From: Sambucus nigra
Lineage: Eukaryota > Streptophyta > Magnoliopsida > Dipsacales > Adoxaceae
Assembly: GCA_949130495.1 (NCBI GenBank)
Contig: OX422221.1
Coordinates: 144,679,405-144,743,404 of the forward strand
Direction of reading: 5' to 3'
Length of the DNA stretch: 64,000 nt
Positions 12,230 through 26,399 of this stretch are shown one piece after another. Both the position numbers and the translations under genes were made by a program. Position 1 is the first letter of the stretch. Every line of letters starts with the position of its first letter. The notes under the pieces are model-generated. The model saw only the letters and a list, made by a program, of their open reading frames with translations. It did not search any database and was not told the DNA's origin.

Positions 12230-13052
12230 ATATAAAAACACAGGAGGTTGGTTATCAAGATTTTCCAGTTAGGAAAAAGCTGAGAAGAGGTCGAAAGAAG
12301 CTAACTTAGATAGTTACAAACCACTAAAATTCCATTCTACCAAAGGATCCAAAGAGCATTCTACTTTTGACACACGATGAAGTAGGATGCAACGGTATTT
12401 CAAAGGGCATGTGATAAATTCAACTATATTACCAACTTGACGAATGAAATTTTATTGAGAACCCAACTGACTAGAGACAACCATTCATTGATATGTTGGT
12501 AGAGGGGGTCACTTGGATAGACAAAAATAATGCCACAAAGCTGAAGTGTAGGATTCCAAGGTGTTATATGAAAAATGACGACCCTGGGGTGAAACTAGTT
12601 AGAGGCAGTTGAAGATGTTTTGAAACAAGCCTATGTGCTAGGTCAATTAATGACCCTAGGGTATTATTGGCTAACTATGGATAAAGATTTTGCTGAGTTC
12701 GTTTGAAAATGTATAGCTTGCCAACTCCATGAAAATATGATCCGTACCACCTCAGTGGACCTAGAATCTTTCTCAACCCCATTTCCTTTTTCATAATTGG
12801 GCATTTGAACTTATAAGGCCATCAATTCTTCCTCTAGGGGCAAGATCTAGATAATGGTTTCCACTGAGTGCTTTACCAAGTGATCGAAAACAATACCCCT
12901 GAAGAGAGCCATAGTAGGTGCGATTGTGCCATTCATCAAGGAATATATTATTTATCGATTTGGTATCCCATAAGTGTTTCTATCTGACAATGGAACCCCC
13001 TTTGTGAATAACGAGGTAAGATTGCTCACATATAAGTATTCCATTATTCACC
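12230..13052 (+). pseudogene. Tat integrase, zinc-binding and catalytic part
   Basis: Integrase would join the cDNA to host DNA. Recognisable blocks are YYWLTMDKDFAEFV.KCIACQ near 12665-12725 (YWP.M..D...FV..C..CQ zinc module), SSRGKI.IMVSTECFTKW near 12825-12885 (catalytic core), and PFIKEYIIYRFGIP plus FLSDNGTPFVN near 12930-13010 with the second catalytic Asp. The first catalytic Asp (usually in the WG.DL.GP block) is not visible in the degraded sequence. The gene is then cut by a solo LTR at 13058. Confidence 0.75.
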
Positions 13053-13057
13053 ACAAG

Positions 13058-14872
<1,815 letters not shown>

Positions 14873-14877
14873 ACAAG

Positions 14878-15430
14878 TCCACTGTGGCCTACTCTAAGTG
14901 TTATGAGTAGACTAAAGATACTAACAAGAAAAGAGTTAAAATATTTTCCTAAGACATGGGATGACAAGATACTAGAGGTTTTTGTTGGATTATAGAACAA
15001 CCAAAATAACGCCAACTGGTTACACCCCTTTCCCCTTAGTTTTTAGAGCTGAGGTAATCATGCCAGTTGAATTGGAGGTACCTTCTGCCCGATACAACTT
15101 GCAAAGTACGATGGTTCCTCAGAGCAGGCAGATGAAATTAGAATCCCTAAACGAGAACAAAGACAATGAGATAAGGCATTTCCAAATGTATAGGAAATAA
15201 ATCTTAAGATCATATGACCAGATGGTGAAATCGAGGAAGTTCAAATAAGGGGACATGGTGTTAAAAGATTTCACATGTCACATTCGAGGTCTTTCACTCC
15301 CAAAATTTAAATCTAATTGGGAGAGACCTTATATATTTCACAAGCTCATGATTCATGCTTTTATAAGATATCCCAAATTGAAGATGATGTGACCTTCAAG
15401 CTCAATAACAAGTAGCTAAAAATTTACCAT
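14878..15430 (+). pseudogene. Tat integrase, C-terminal part
   Basis: After the solo LTR, the sequence at 14878-14920 can still be read as a heavily mutated GNGQAEATNK block (the region holding the catalytic Glu). It is followed by a clear frame at 14982-15200 with LDYRTTKITPTGYTPFPLVF and AEVIMPVELEVPS, the WAYRT....TG.TP..LVYG.EAV.PVE.. block. At 15240-15400, KGDMVLKDF and SNWERPYIF correspond to the GPY/F-type C-terminal module. No chromodomain follows, as expected for Tat. Confidence 0.75.
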
Positions 15431-15731
15431 GTTTAGAAAATCCTTGTAATCGTTAAGTAAATTATATGCTTATAATTGTTAATTAAGATAATGTTCTCAC
15501 ACAACCTTTGAATGAAATTGTTATTCAATTTATAGTTAGGTTTCAGAAAGTTCAAATGAATTTTCTTGATGTATGAGTAGAAATAAGAAATAGCAATGAG
15601 TAGAAATAAGAAATAGTAAGATAAAGATAATTATATAATGGTTTAAGGGAAAAGTTAAATTAATATTTAATTCAATAATTAAAGTTTTACAAAAAGGAGG
15701 AAATATTGCCTCAAGATACAAAGCTAACTCC

Positions 15732-18536
15732 CTAATTATTATCCGGGTCATTTATGACAAACCAAAAATTAGTAGCATCAAGCAACCTGGTGTGGAGGCC
15801 TGGTAGAGAATATGCTACCTCGGTTTGCTCATTTATTAGCTCAATCATTTCCTTATCATAGTCCTCCATCTCCTATTGTAACATCTCCAACTACACGTCA
15901 ATTTGGGCCAAGGCCTCCTGAGGAACCACTACCTTCTCTCTAGCATTAATTTATCTTAGGGAGAAGGGTAGTTATCTCTTTAGCTACCTCAATATGGGTC
16001 CTCATGCTGGCTTAGAATTTTCATAAAGGTAGGCAGGTCGACCTTCTTGAAAGAATTCAAAATTTTGGCCAACCATGTGAGGGTAAAGTCCTCATTTGTT
16101 AACACTTATACTTTTCCAAGAAGCTATTTGATCTTAGAGGAGTTAAACGAATGTAGAGGAATGTTCATGATTTCACTCAACATGGTGGAAAAATTGAGCA
16201 ACTTACAAGCCATCAGAACTGGAATAGATTGAATGTAATGAGGAAGGAAAGTAGAAAGATGAAGATCAAGCAATCTCTCTATGATCTCACGTTGAAGAGG
16301 GGAAATGATGTAAGGAAGGTACCTCAAATTTGTCCTCACTAACTCAAGAGGAAAAGTCTCGGGAGAATGAAGAGTAAAATCACTCCCACTGGGAGATAAA
16401 AGAACATTTGTATTCGGAGCCCTATTTTCTTCTTCTTGAGGGGAGATGACTGTGCGAGGGTGAACCTCAATATTTTGGCCAATAATTTGTGCATTTGGCT
16501 GGTAAGATGGAACATTGATAATGGAAGGAATAATACCAATTATTTCTTCCCAAATAGCCTTAGAGCAAAATTGGTTTGCGAGAAAGAAAGGTTGAACAGG
16601 GGCAACAACAAGCTCCTTTGTAATTACTGAGGTAACCCGAGTAGGCACAACCTGAAACAAATGACAAGGGCCAGATACAAGAAATTAATAAATTTTTTGA
16701 CAAGATATGGACACTATATCTTAGTGTATTGTGTTGAGTCACAACTGCTGAACCCAATACATTTGTCCAGTATAAAATTTAAATTCTATATTTTGCGATT
16801 GGTGCTAAGTCCAAGTGTATTTTGTAGGGTCCCAATTGCTTAGTTCAATACATTTGGCCAATATAAATTTCCAATTCCATAATTTTTTATTGGTGCTAAA
16901 TCCAAGTATATTGTGTTGAGTCTTAATTGCTCAAATCAATACATTCATAGAATATAAAAATTCCAGTTCCATAATTTTTGATTGGTGCCATGTTCATGTG
17001 TATTACGTTGGATCATAACTGCTTAGCTCAACACACGAGGTTTAGGAAAAAAAATCTGATCGCATATTTGCATTCGGTGCTAAGTGCAAGTGTAATATAT
17101 TAAGCCTCAAATGCTTGCTCGAACAAGTACACTTAGCCAACTGTTATTTAAAAATCCAAGTTTATTCTAGGCAACACTTAATGCTTAAAGAAACTATACT
17201 CATTCGGCCCAAAGTGGTTACCCGAATCAACATTCTTGACCATAGGGTGACCCAAGTTTGATGCTTTCTTTATTTTTCAAAAGGAGAAAATAAAAAAAAG
17301 TAATGGAGGCACAATATACCTCAGATTGCTATGATACCTCATGGATAGATTCCTCAATAGTTATCCCAGCCACAGAATTTTGCTCAGCCTGAATTTCTTC
17401 AACTACCCCAATGATCCCACCTTCCAGGATTGAAGGACCAAAAGTATTCACCAACACTTTCTTGTTGATGGCAGGCACAACTATAAGAGCCCAACAAGTG
17501 TTGATCTGGGCTAAAGACAGAACCGAATCAGAGTCAACCCACTCGGGGGTAGTTTCCTATAGCATAATTAGAGTTGCAGCTTATAATTAAGAGAAATGTC
17601 AAGTTAAATAAGGGAAAAAGAAATTTATAACACATAAAAAGAGTTAAAGAAAAGAGAAGGTGCCTCGCCCCCAGTTATTGGAATAACAGAAGTGACAGGC
17701 TCAGATGCTACGGGTTGTCTAACTTCACCCTGTCTGGTTCAAGATTAAAGGTGTGATCAATGACTATATGATCTCTTAAGAATGAGGAGTCAGGGTTATA
17801 GCCTCTACTTATAGACCCATCACCTGAAAGACCATCCCTACCACAAGGGAGAATCAACCACCACCACCATATGATCATTAGTGGCACGATGGTCCCTCAG
17901 GAGACTGTTGTTTTTATTGCTATTAATATTAATGTGGTTGTTGTTGTCGTGAGGATTGTTAATCGGTAGTAGAAATAAGGAGCTCCACTCCAATTATATC
18001 AATATAGTTGTCAACCTAAAAAAAGGGGCAAAGCATAAAAAACAAGTGAAGGACAAGTTATGAAAGTGTGAACCACCATTCAAAAGTGAGAAAATATCTT
18101 TGGAAAAGAAAGGTCATCCTTATAAATAAAAAAAATGGCACCTCGTGTTCAAACGAGTCATCAAGAATGATGTAATCTTGAGGAAGGGAAGATGGTTTCT
18201 CTGAGATGTACATCATTTTCATCCTACATAATTGATGCATCATAGGCCTTTCCTCAATCTCCACATCCTCAACATCAGACATAGGTCCATGAGAAGACTT
18301 TTCTCCAAAACTTCATCTTCTACGACTACTCAAACCAACTGCTGAACTAAAGGAGAGACCCGTAGAGGATAATTGTTCCTCTATAAAAGTGTGAGCATCC
18401 ATAGCTCCATGGTCAGAATTTATCATCAGGTTATCAAAAAGCTACACCACTTGATCCTTGATATTAAGGTCAATTTTCTTATAGGATCGCATAACCTCTG
18501 GGTGACTGACTTTGGAAGTTTTTTTTCTTGGCTGAT
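15732..18536 (-). pseudogene. Tat antisense gene, 3' half (intron-containing)
   Basis: This is the downstream half of the minus-strand gene whose 5' half lies at 33722-35539; the Tekay solo LTR separates them. Coding-like blocks, in transcription order, are 18282-18142 (acidic, SDVEDVEIEE), 18015-17940, 17730-17640, 17556-17320, and 16660-16124 (a frame of 178 codons). It ends in a region rich in Glu/Leu/Ile with LDATNFWFVMNDPDNN and a stop at 15732. Blocks are bounded by GT/AG-like sites, for example donor CGAG|GTGCC at 18141 and acceptor TTTTAG|GTTGAC at 18016, leaving a 126-nt intron. Function unknown; such antisense genes occur between IN and the 3' LTR in Tat elements. Confidence 0.6.
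16712..17145. repeat. Tandem repeat, 91-92-bp unit, about 4.5 copies
   Basis: Successive units begin at about 16731 (GTGTTGAGTC), 16822 (TTGTAGGGTC), 16913 (GTGTTGAG), 17005 (ACGTTGGATC) and 17097 (ATATTAAGCC), a spacing of 91-92 bp. Shared words are ATTGGTGCTAA, CCAAGTGTATT, CAATACATTTGGCC and TTCCATAATTTTT. The units have diverged by point changes. The array lies between two coding-like blocks of the antisense gene, probably inside an intron. Confidence 0.85.
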
Positions 18537-20732
18537 TTAAATGTGACAACCCGCCTATTAAAATAAGAGGTGGCCAACTCGATACTCCAATAATTACAGG
18601 AATCATAGATGGTCCATTCTTAGCATCACTGTTATAAAATAATAATACGAGATAACCACCAATTATTTTAGAAAACGGACTGTCAAATTTAATTTTGCAA
18701 GTTAAAAAAAAAGCATTTAGACAATCCAATTTGCAAAGAAGGTGAATACCAAAAATCAACGAGTAATAGCATAACAATAATGCAATAAGTAATAATCGAA
18801 TAAGCTGTCGATTAACAGACTAATACAAGCAGGTTACACTGAGTATTACAATTAAATATCACATTATAATAAATGAGTACAAAACATGGGCAACACACCC
18901 GAATATGTAAACTGAACATAGCTAGAGTACAAAAGATAGAAGCGTCTATAACGAATATCCTACAACATCCTCAAAATGCTATAGCTCCAGGACAACTGGA
19001 ATGGAGAGGTCAATACGTGCGTCCTTGCGGAGGTGCACCTGGACGAATAAGGAATTCATGCAAAACAAAGAGATATAGATGTGTCAGGGCCCGATTTGAT
19101 ATGATCACCATGTGAATAAAATGCATGACAATTATGAATATCTAATCATCATCATGAACTTAACTTTCTCTCGCAATTAATTATAAAAAAATTCACCTCT
19201 CCTTCTATAAGCACAACCTAGCGCAATATCAAAGGCAATGCTCAATGTTCATATCAGCATGGGAGAAATCATCTACTTTCACTCAATGAGATTTCATTTC
19301 AGTTTTACACAACTTAAATGCACAGTTCCTTTTTCTTTAGGAAACATATATATTTATTTCACAAAATATTTTACCAATCCAGTTTTTACTCAACATAACT
19401 TCTCATTTCCCTTTTTATCTCCGAGAAACGTATTTAAAGCAATTTATTTCATCAAGTGATTTACTATCAATAATGTACCACATTATTATGAATAGTTATA
19501 TTTCACATCATATAACGATTCTAAGACCGTCCTTCCGAGTTTCCCCACTGGACGCGCCCCTAAATGGCTATCATCTTCCAGGGCCAATTAAACAAGGCAA
19601 CCTGGGCATCCTACATCGCGAGACGTCGTGAAGCGGACATATACCTGCGAAAGTGAGTCATAACCACACTCGGAATTACCTCACTTCGCAAAATAATCAC
19701 ATAATATATAATAACCAGTCCTATGGCTGAGGGCTGTATTCACCCTACATTCACTAGCCAGGGGACTTCACCTCATGCCCGTAACTTCCCTTATGATAGA
19801 GATTTAAAGAGGTGTGTATATGTAAATTATCATTTACAAATTATTTTCCCATTTGAACATATTAACTTTTTACATTCTCAAAACCATTTATACTCAATGA
19901 TTAAGTACCAATTTTAAAATATGCATTTCTTATTCTCGAAGTCATAATTTTATTAATGACATAGGACCCTAAGTGTAATTATCCTCACACTAGCCTCCAA
20001 GAGTTCAAAGTAATACCATAACTCATCAAAAGTAATTTCCCTCAATACTAGTCTCCCAAAAGTCCCAAACATGACTATTATACTTTTCGTTAGTTCTAGG
20101 TTAACTTCCTATATCAAACGAAATATTAACCCCTATGAACTAACCCTTGGGATAAGCCCAAATAACCCCATGCTAGCCTAGGATATTTGTCTCCCTAAAA
20201 TAAACCTCTAATAATCTTTATTACTTCCCAAGAGAAGGTTCCTAAGCCTTGAACCTAAATGAAAAGGACTAAAAACAAAGCTAGAAAAATCTCACAAAAC
20301 AGCAGGGTTTCCGAATCGATTTGCCTAGGGTCGAATCGATTCGCCCTTGACTGCGAATCGATTCTTGACCAAGCGCAAATTCTTCTGAATTTAGCACCTT
20401 AATTTAGTGATTTTAATATCTCGAACAAGGTAATTGAATCATTTTTAGTCCATATCACTCTATTGTCTATTTATAACAATATTCCCTAGTTTTTATATAA
20501 TTGTGATGAAGTTTTCAGGAATGGAATGCAAGAAAGGAAAAGAAGAAATCAGAAGAAACGTCAAAGGGCAAAAGAGTAAAATTCCACTCAAATGTCGAAG
20601 GCGACACCAAAAGTGAAGTTGAAGATCATGAGTTCACAAGAGAATAGGAATAAACGGCACCCAAATCGGAGTTCTAGATCAAAAGTTATGGCCACTCAAA
20701 GTTGCAAAGAGAAAGTCAACAAGGTAGAACAT

Positions 20733-20898
20733 CGGACCGATCCAAAATGATCCAAGTCCAGTAGACCCCGGATGGATAGCAAACCGATGGAGAGGAAATC
20801 CGGACCAATCCGACTAGGACCGGATCGATCCGGTAAAAATAAAAGAATCGATCCGGTGGATACCGGACCGATCCGAGGGAAAGCCGGACCGGTCCGGG
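20733..20898. promoter_or_regulatory. GATC-palindrome cluster in the Athila U3
   Basis: Roughly eight partly palindromic words occur in 165 bp, built on CGGACCGATCCG, CCGGATCGATCCGG and CCGGACCGGTCCGG. It ends 99 bp before the TATA box, where an enhancer would sit. The same words recur in the 3' LTR (31459-31643) and ahead of the third ORF (27875-27997). A regulatory role is inferred from position only. Confidence 0.5.
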
Positions 20899-20997
20899 CA
20901 TGCGAAATCCTGGCATTAATTATGCAGTTAAAGCAATGCAACTCTTGGGGAAACTTGCACGTCAAGCACATTGGCTGTCAATCTCGATACTTTGTGC

Positions 20998-21004
20998 TAT
21001 AAAA
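20998..21004 (+). promoter_or_regulatory. TATA box of the Athila 5' LTR
   Basis: TATAAAA in the context TTGTGCTATAAAAGCCC. The matching site in the 3' LTR is 31744-31750. Genomic RNA would start about 30 bp downstream, leaving roughly 890 bp of R/U5. Confidence 0.7.
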
Positions 21005-21921
21005 GCCCATGCCCTACATCATTTTAGGGAGCTAGCTAGAGAGAGTTGTTAGGGTTTACTAGTTTGAGAGTTCTAGAGAGAATCAGAGTCTAAATTTTAG
21101 GGTTAAATTTACTATTCCTTCAAGAATTTTCAGGAGCACCAGTTGTAAGAAATTCTGAATTCCAGTTACTTTCTTGTTGCTGAATACAAGTAAACTCATT
21201 CCATTCTCTAGTTTTATTATTTGCAATTTACTTACAATGTTTTGTGGATCCATAATTTTATATATGAATTTGTTCTTTAATCAAATCATGAGTAGCTAAA
21301 TTCCCAAGGGTTGGCGTACATGAACTCAATCCAATGCAAATTATCTAGGTAGAAAACATAGGTTAAATTAAAATATTGATTGAATCGTGAAAGAAAATCA
21401 TACAAACATTGTCAATCTTTTAATCTCTCTTGCCCTAGGTACTTGAGATGTTTAAGAACGCTTTGCGAGTATGATTTATCATTCACCGCTTTATATTGAC
21501 CTTTGATTTCGTATGGTACGGGCTTGAACCTCATATACGTAATGCTTAGAATCTATAAAGACTGGATCTAGTCAATATTTTTAATTTACAATTCTGGTAT
21601 TCTATAAGATAATTTGTTAAGGATTGAGGGATTGTACCCTACCCTATTTTCTCCCATTTGTCAGACCTAAGTCTATTTGTAATTTTTTTTTTAAAATTAA
21701 AGTGTTAGTAGTTCACTATAAATTTTCCCAATCCTTAATCAGCTTTTTGTTTCTTTTGAGAAATCATTTCCATATTTAATAATTTTTCTGGTTATTATTT
21801 GGCAATTTCGATCCCTGTGGATACGATCCCGATTTACCGGGTTACTACTTGAGCGACAGGCTTGCACTTGAGCCTAGAGTGAACGCACTTTTGAGATAAA
21901 TTTTAAGTCACTTCAAGTTTT

Positions 21922-21939
21922 TGGTGCCGTTGCAGGGGA
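21922..21939 (+). other. Athila PBS (tRNA-Asp type)
   Basis: TGGTGCCGTTGCAGGGGA lies six bases after the 5' LTR. It differs at two positions from the TGGCGCCGTTGCCGGGGA site usual in Athila elements. Confidence 0.85.
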
Positions 21940-22018
21940 TCTAAATTGTTAAATTTTCCAGAAAGTTATTTTTATCTACAAGTGATTTCATTTTCTAAAA
22001 AAAAAAAAAAATCATCTT

Positions 22019-23900
22019 TTGTGTGCTTATATGCAAAATTCATCTCCCACCCAAATTCATGAAAATCCTATTGCCGAAGCAAGTTCTGAAAATTCTGAGT
22101 CTTTGCCTTTTTGGGTTCCACCTCCTTCGCCTAATAATTCCATCACAAGTCGTTCATTGAGTCAAACCCGGAGTGAGTATTCTAAACCTTTCGGTAGCGA
22201 TATGTCGGATCATGGTAGTGTCGGTGTTGGTGCTAAAGAGGATGAGATACCATATCTTCCTATGAAAGATTTGTTATTTCCGGAGAGAACTGTTACCCCT
22301 GGTTGCATTTTACTCCCGTATAATGCCGGTCAGTTCCACTTTCAGAATGGTATGATCCAAATTCTTCCTACATTTCATGGGATGGATTCTGAAAAACCAT
22401 ATCTCCATCTTAGAGAATTTGAAGATATGTGTGAAACATTTGGTGACCAAGCTTGTCCACAGGATGTGATCCGGTTGAAGCTCTTTCCTTTTTCCTTAAA
22501 GGATAAAGCTAAAACTTGGTTATGGTCCCTACCCCCAAATTCTGTGTTATCATGGAAAGATATGCAAACCAATTTTATATCAAAAAAATTTTCCACAACA
22601 CAAAACCAATTCTGTTAAAGCCCAAATTCAAGATTTTCGTCAAAATGAGAATGAGGCTTTTGATAAGTGTTGGAAAAGATATCAGGAGTTAGTTAATGCG
22701 TGCCCACATCACGGTTTTGAAAAGCATCATCTGATTTCATTTTTTCATCAAGGCCTTACTGTAGCGTCTAAACAACTTGTTCAAACCATGTGTGAGAGAC
22801 CTTTTTGGGAGTTAAGTTCGAGCGATGCTGAGGCTCATTTGAAATATGTGGAAGAAACTACCCAAGCATGGGATACTTCTGATCCCAATAGTCAAAATAG
22901 AAATCGACAAGTGTCCAACTTGCCTGCTGCATCCGGTATTTATCACTTGGACAAGGACACTTTGTTGGATAAAAAATTTGACCAATTGGAGAAGAATTTC
23001 AGAGATATGCTTGAATTGCGATTGAGAGATGTGTCTGGACCCGTACAAGCCGGAAAGGAGAAAATATATGCCATTTGTAATGCAGGCCATTCTACCGAAG
23101 GATGTCCTACCATTCCTGCATAAAAGGCAATGTACACTGAACAGGTTGATGCAATAGGGGGTTTTCGAGGAAATTATAATGCATAGAAAGGTAATGCATA
23201 TAATCAATCGTGGAGGAATCCTGGGTTCAATTATGGACAACCCCAAGGTGGGATGGTTCCTAACCCACATATGACTTTACCACCACCTCCACAATTTCAG
23301 CAATTGGCTCCTCCAATGCCAAATCCTATGCAGGTACCGCCCCCTGGTCCGTATGGAGCTCCACCTAGGAGATCTATTGAAGATACTTTCAATCAATTCA
23401 TCCAATCCCAAAAAGAGAGAGATGCTAAATATGATCGAATGTTTGCTGAAATGCATACTAACATCTCTAGGTTGCAATCTGCGGTGAACACTCAAAAGAA
23501 GGGTAAACTTCCAACCCAGGGCCAAAGACCTCCTCTTCAAGGTCAATCCACAGTTGGTTCCACATCATCGGATTTGCAAGAACAATGTCAAGCTGTTACT
23601 ACTATTCATAGTGGCCGCGTGATTGATCTATCACCAAAGCTTCCAAAGGTGAATGATGATGGAGTTGAACCCGAAATTTCTAAGGAATCTGAAACTCCCG
23701 AGTTTGTAGAACCTTCCTTAGAAAAGGAATTGAAAGATGAGGAAGTTGAACTTGAAATTGAAGTCAAGTTGCCAACCGTTGCTCCATTTCCTCAACGCTT
23801 AGAGCCACCCACAAAAGGGGCTTCGCGTACCGAGGTGTTGGATGTGTTGAAGCAAGTAAAATTGAACTTGCCGTTCCTTGATGCTATTCAACAAATTTCA
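22019..23900 (+). pseudogene. Athila gag, one frameshift and two in-frame stops
   Basis: This encodes the structural polyprotein. The likely start is the Met at 22031, about 90 bp after the PBS and an A-run; 22019 is also in frame. The frame holds a Pro/Ser-rich N-terminus, then the capsid region with FHGMDSEKPYLHLREFEDMC and IRLKLFPFSLKDKAKTWL (the retrotransposon gag fold). A frameshift near 22595 shifts to the frame read from 22600 on (AQIQDFRQNENEAFDKCWKR). Stops follow at 23121 and 23184. The zinc-knuckle region is poor (ICNAGHSTEGCP, with cysteines missing). A Pro-rich linker and an Arg/Lys segment follow before the protease. The gene is complete in length but not translatable. Confidence 0.85.
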
Positions 23901-24470
23901 GCATATGCTAAGGTTATCAAAGATCTTTTGACTGTCAAACGACGGCTTAAGGTAAAGAAGAATGTTTTCTTGGCACAAAATGTGAGCTCGGTGCTTCTCA
24001 TTGATCTTCCACCAAAATTCAAGGATCCAGGTGCACCTACAATTTCATGCATCATAGGAGAAAAAAGAGTGGAAAAAGCATTTCTTGATTTAGGTGCGAG
24101 TGTAAACATCCTTCCATACTCCATCTATAAGCAGCTTGATTTAGGTGATTTAAAACCTACCCGAATCACTCTATAGTTAGCAGATAGAACAGTGAAAGTG
24201 CCTCGTGGGGTTGTAGAAGACGTGATAGTTCAAGTGGACACGTTCTACTTTCCTGTTGATTTTGTCATTTGGGACACTGATCCTGTTCCCCATACGAGAA
24301 ATCATGTTCCAATAATCTTGGGACGTCCATTCTTAGCTACTGCTAATGCTTTGATTAATACACGGAATGGTCAAATGCAACTCACTTTTGGAAACATGAC
24401 TCTCGAGACCAATATTTTCAATGTCGCTAACCAAAGGGGTGATGAGGATGAGATTCTTGAGGTTGATCTT
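23901..24470 (+). pseudogene. Athila aspartic protease, one in-frame stop
   Basis: The enzyme would process Gag-Pol. The catalytic segment FLDLGASVNILPYS has its Asp codon at 24087-24089; D-L-G-A in place of D-S/T-G-A is normal for Athila. The second half, VPRGVVEDVIVQVD and VPIILGRPFLATANALI, contains the ILGRPFL hydrophobic-Gly motif. A TAG at 24174-24176 splits the frame between these halves. The reading frame is otherwise the same as the gag and RT frame. Confidence 0.87.
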
Positions 24471-24739
24471 ATTGAAAAAGTGGTGGATGAAAACATTGAG
24501 AACATTATAGGAGGAGATGCATTGGAAGTGTGTTTAGTGAAAAGTGGTGAGAAAAAGAGGTCTTATACTGAGTTTGAGTGTGAGGTGGAGGAGTTTGAAA
24601 CTTGGTTACAAGAGGAAGAGAGTATTGAGAGTTTAAGAGAAGCTGACTGGATTTCTAGGTATGAAGAATTGCCTCCGAGGGAGACAACCATGGTTCCCTC
24701 TGAAAATAGATTTCCTAGTCTTGAGTTGAAGAAACTACC

Positions 24740-25690
24740 CTCCCATGTCAAATATGCTTTTCTAGGAGAGAATGATACATTTCCTGTTGTAGTGTCTTCC
24801 CATCAAGAAAAAGGGCAAGAGGGTATGTTGTTGGATGTGTTGAGAAAGTATAGAAGTGCTTTTGGTTGGACTATAGCAGATTTGAAAGGTATAAGTCCAT
24901 TGATTTGTACCCATAAAATCCATCTTGAGGAAGAAGTGACGCCCTCGCGTGAGATGCAAAGGCGGTTAAACCCAACCATGAAAGATGTAGTAAGAGCGGA
25001 AATAATCAAATTGCTAGATGCTGGGATTATCTATCCCATTTCGGATAGTAAATGGGTGAGCCCAATTCAAGTCGTTCCAAAAAAATCAGGAATGACCGTG
25101 GTTGAAAATGCTAAGGGAGAATTAATACCTCAACGCACCACCACCGGGTGGCGTGTTTGCATTGACTACCGAAAGCTCAATGCTGGAACTCGAAAAGATC
25201 ATTTTCCCTTACCATTTATCGATCAAGTGATTGAACGAGTGGCGGGCCATCCTTACTATTGTTTCCTAGATGGGTATTCCGGATATAATCAGATTGAAGT
25301 GGATGTACTTGATCAAGAAAAGACGACTTTTACATGTCCGTTTGGTACGTTTGCCTATAAACGTATGCCATTTGGGTTATGTAATGCACCAGCAACTTTT
25401 CAAAGGTGCATGTTAAGTCTCTTTAGCGACATGATTGAAAAAGGTCTTGAGGTGTTCATGGACGATTTCAGCGTTTTCGGTCCATCTTTTGACCAATGTT
25501 TAGCTAATCTTGAAAGAGTTCTATTCCGATGTGTGGAAAAAGACTTAGTCCTCAATTGGGAAAAATGCCATTTTATGGTTAACGAGGGCGTAGTTTAGGT
25601 CACATAGTCTCATCTAGAGGAATTGAAGTTGATCGAGCAAAAATTGATGTAATAGCTGACTTATCCCCGCCAAAATCACTTAAAGATGTG
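24740..25690 (+). pseudogene. Athila reverse transcriptase, one-base deletion near its end
   Basis: An open frame at 24192-25598 covers the second half of protease, a linker and most of RT. Motifs in order are PIQVVPKKSG, TTGWRVCIDYRKLNA (a TT(G/T)WR insertion typical of Athila), FLDGYSGYNQIEV with the first catalytic Asp, MPFGLCNAPATFQRCM, and VFMDDFSVFG with FMDD at 25455-25466, all intact. Near 25594 one T appears to be missing (NEGVV followed by a stop); the next frame carries on with GHIVSSRGIEVDRAKID. Apart from that single deletion the domain is whole. Confidence 0.9.
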
Positions 25691-26270
25691 AGGTCCTTTC
25701 TAGGCCATGCTGGATTTTATAGAAGATTTATCAAAGATTTTAGCGCCATCGCTAGACCTTTGAGTAATCTTCTTATGAAAGACACTCCATTTGAGTGGAA
25801 TAAAGCATGTCAAGAAGCTTTTGATAAACTTAAAAGCATGCTTATTTCCGCTCCTATCATGCAAGCTCCGGATTGGTCACTTCCCTTTGAGCTTATGTGT
25901 GATGCAAGTGATTACGCGATTGGGGCTGTTCTTGGACAGAGGAAAGACAAGAAAGCTCATGTTATTTACTATGCTAGCAGAACATTATCTGGCCCTCATC
26001 TTAATTACTCTACCACATAGAAAGAGTTACTAGCAGTCATTTTTGCTCTCGACAAATTTCGCTCTTACATTGTTGGGTCGCCTATTGTTTGCTTCACTGA
26101 TCATTCGGCACTGAAATATCTCTTGAGTAAAAAAGATGCCAAACCCCGTTTAATCAGGTGGATCCTACTCTTACAAGAGTTTAATCTCTCGATTAAAGAT
26201 AAGAAAGGAGTAGAAAACGTCGTCGCTGACCATTTGTCACGCCTCTCGTCCGACGTGCCTATTGATCCCA
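25688..26270 (+). pseudogene. Athila RNase H, one in-frame stop
   Basis: The RT connection (RSFLGHAGFYRRFI, ACQEAFDKLK) leads into RNase H: LPFELMCDASDYAIGAVLGQ with the first catalytic Asp, then YASRTLSGPHLNYSTT, a TAG at 26018-26020 where Athila elements have Glu (T.KELLAV), [21 protein letters not shown], and VVADHLSRL at the end. The stop is a single-base change from GAG. Both flanking parts are in the same frame. Confidence 0.88.
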
Positions 26271-26399
26271 TTCCCATAGACGAGTATTTTCCGGATGAAA
26301 ATTTATTTGCTACTTCTTCTCTCCCTTGGTTTGCAGATTTAGTCAATTACCTTGTCACTAGAGTTCTTCCATCTAATTGGAATCCGCAAGAGAGAAGAA

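Larger units (their letters stand above)
20366..21915 (+). repeat. 5' LTR of the Athila element
   Basis: It runs from TGACCAAGCG to AAGTCACTTCA. U3 holds a cluster of GATC-centred words (CCGGACCGATCC variants, 20733-20898) and then a TATA box at 20998. It differs from the 3' LTR by scattered point changes; the 3' copy has an extra segment of about 20 bp in the GATC cluster. Confidence 0.93.

Noticed and set aside
16712..17145. CRISPR array
   Set aside because: Units are contiguous 91-92-bp tandem repeats without unique spacers, in a plant-type genome.
22812..23270. Minus-strand frame of 152 codons within Athila gag
   Set aside because: Shadow of the gag coding sequence; no motif, and the sense strand matches gag.
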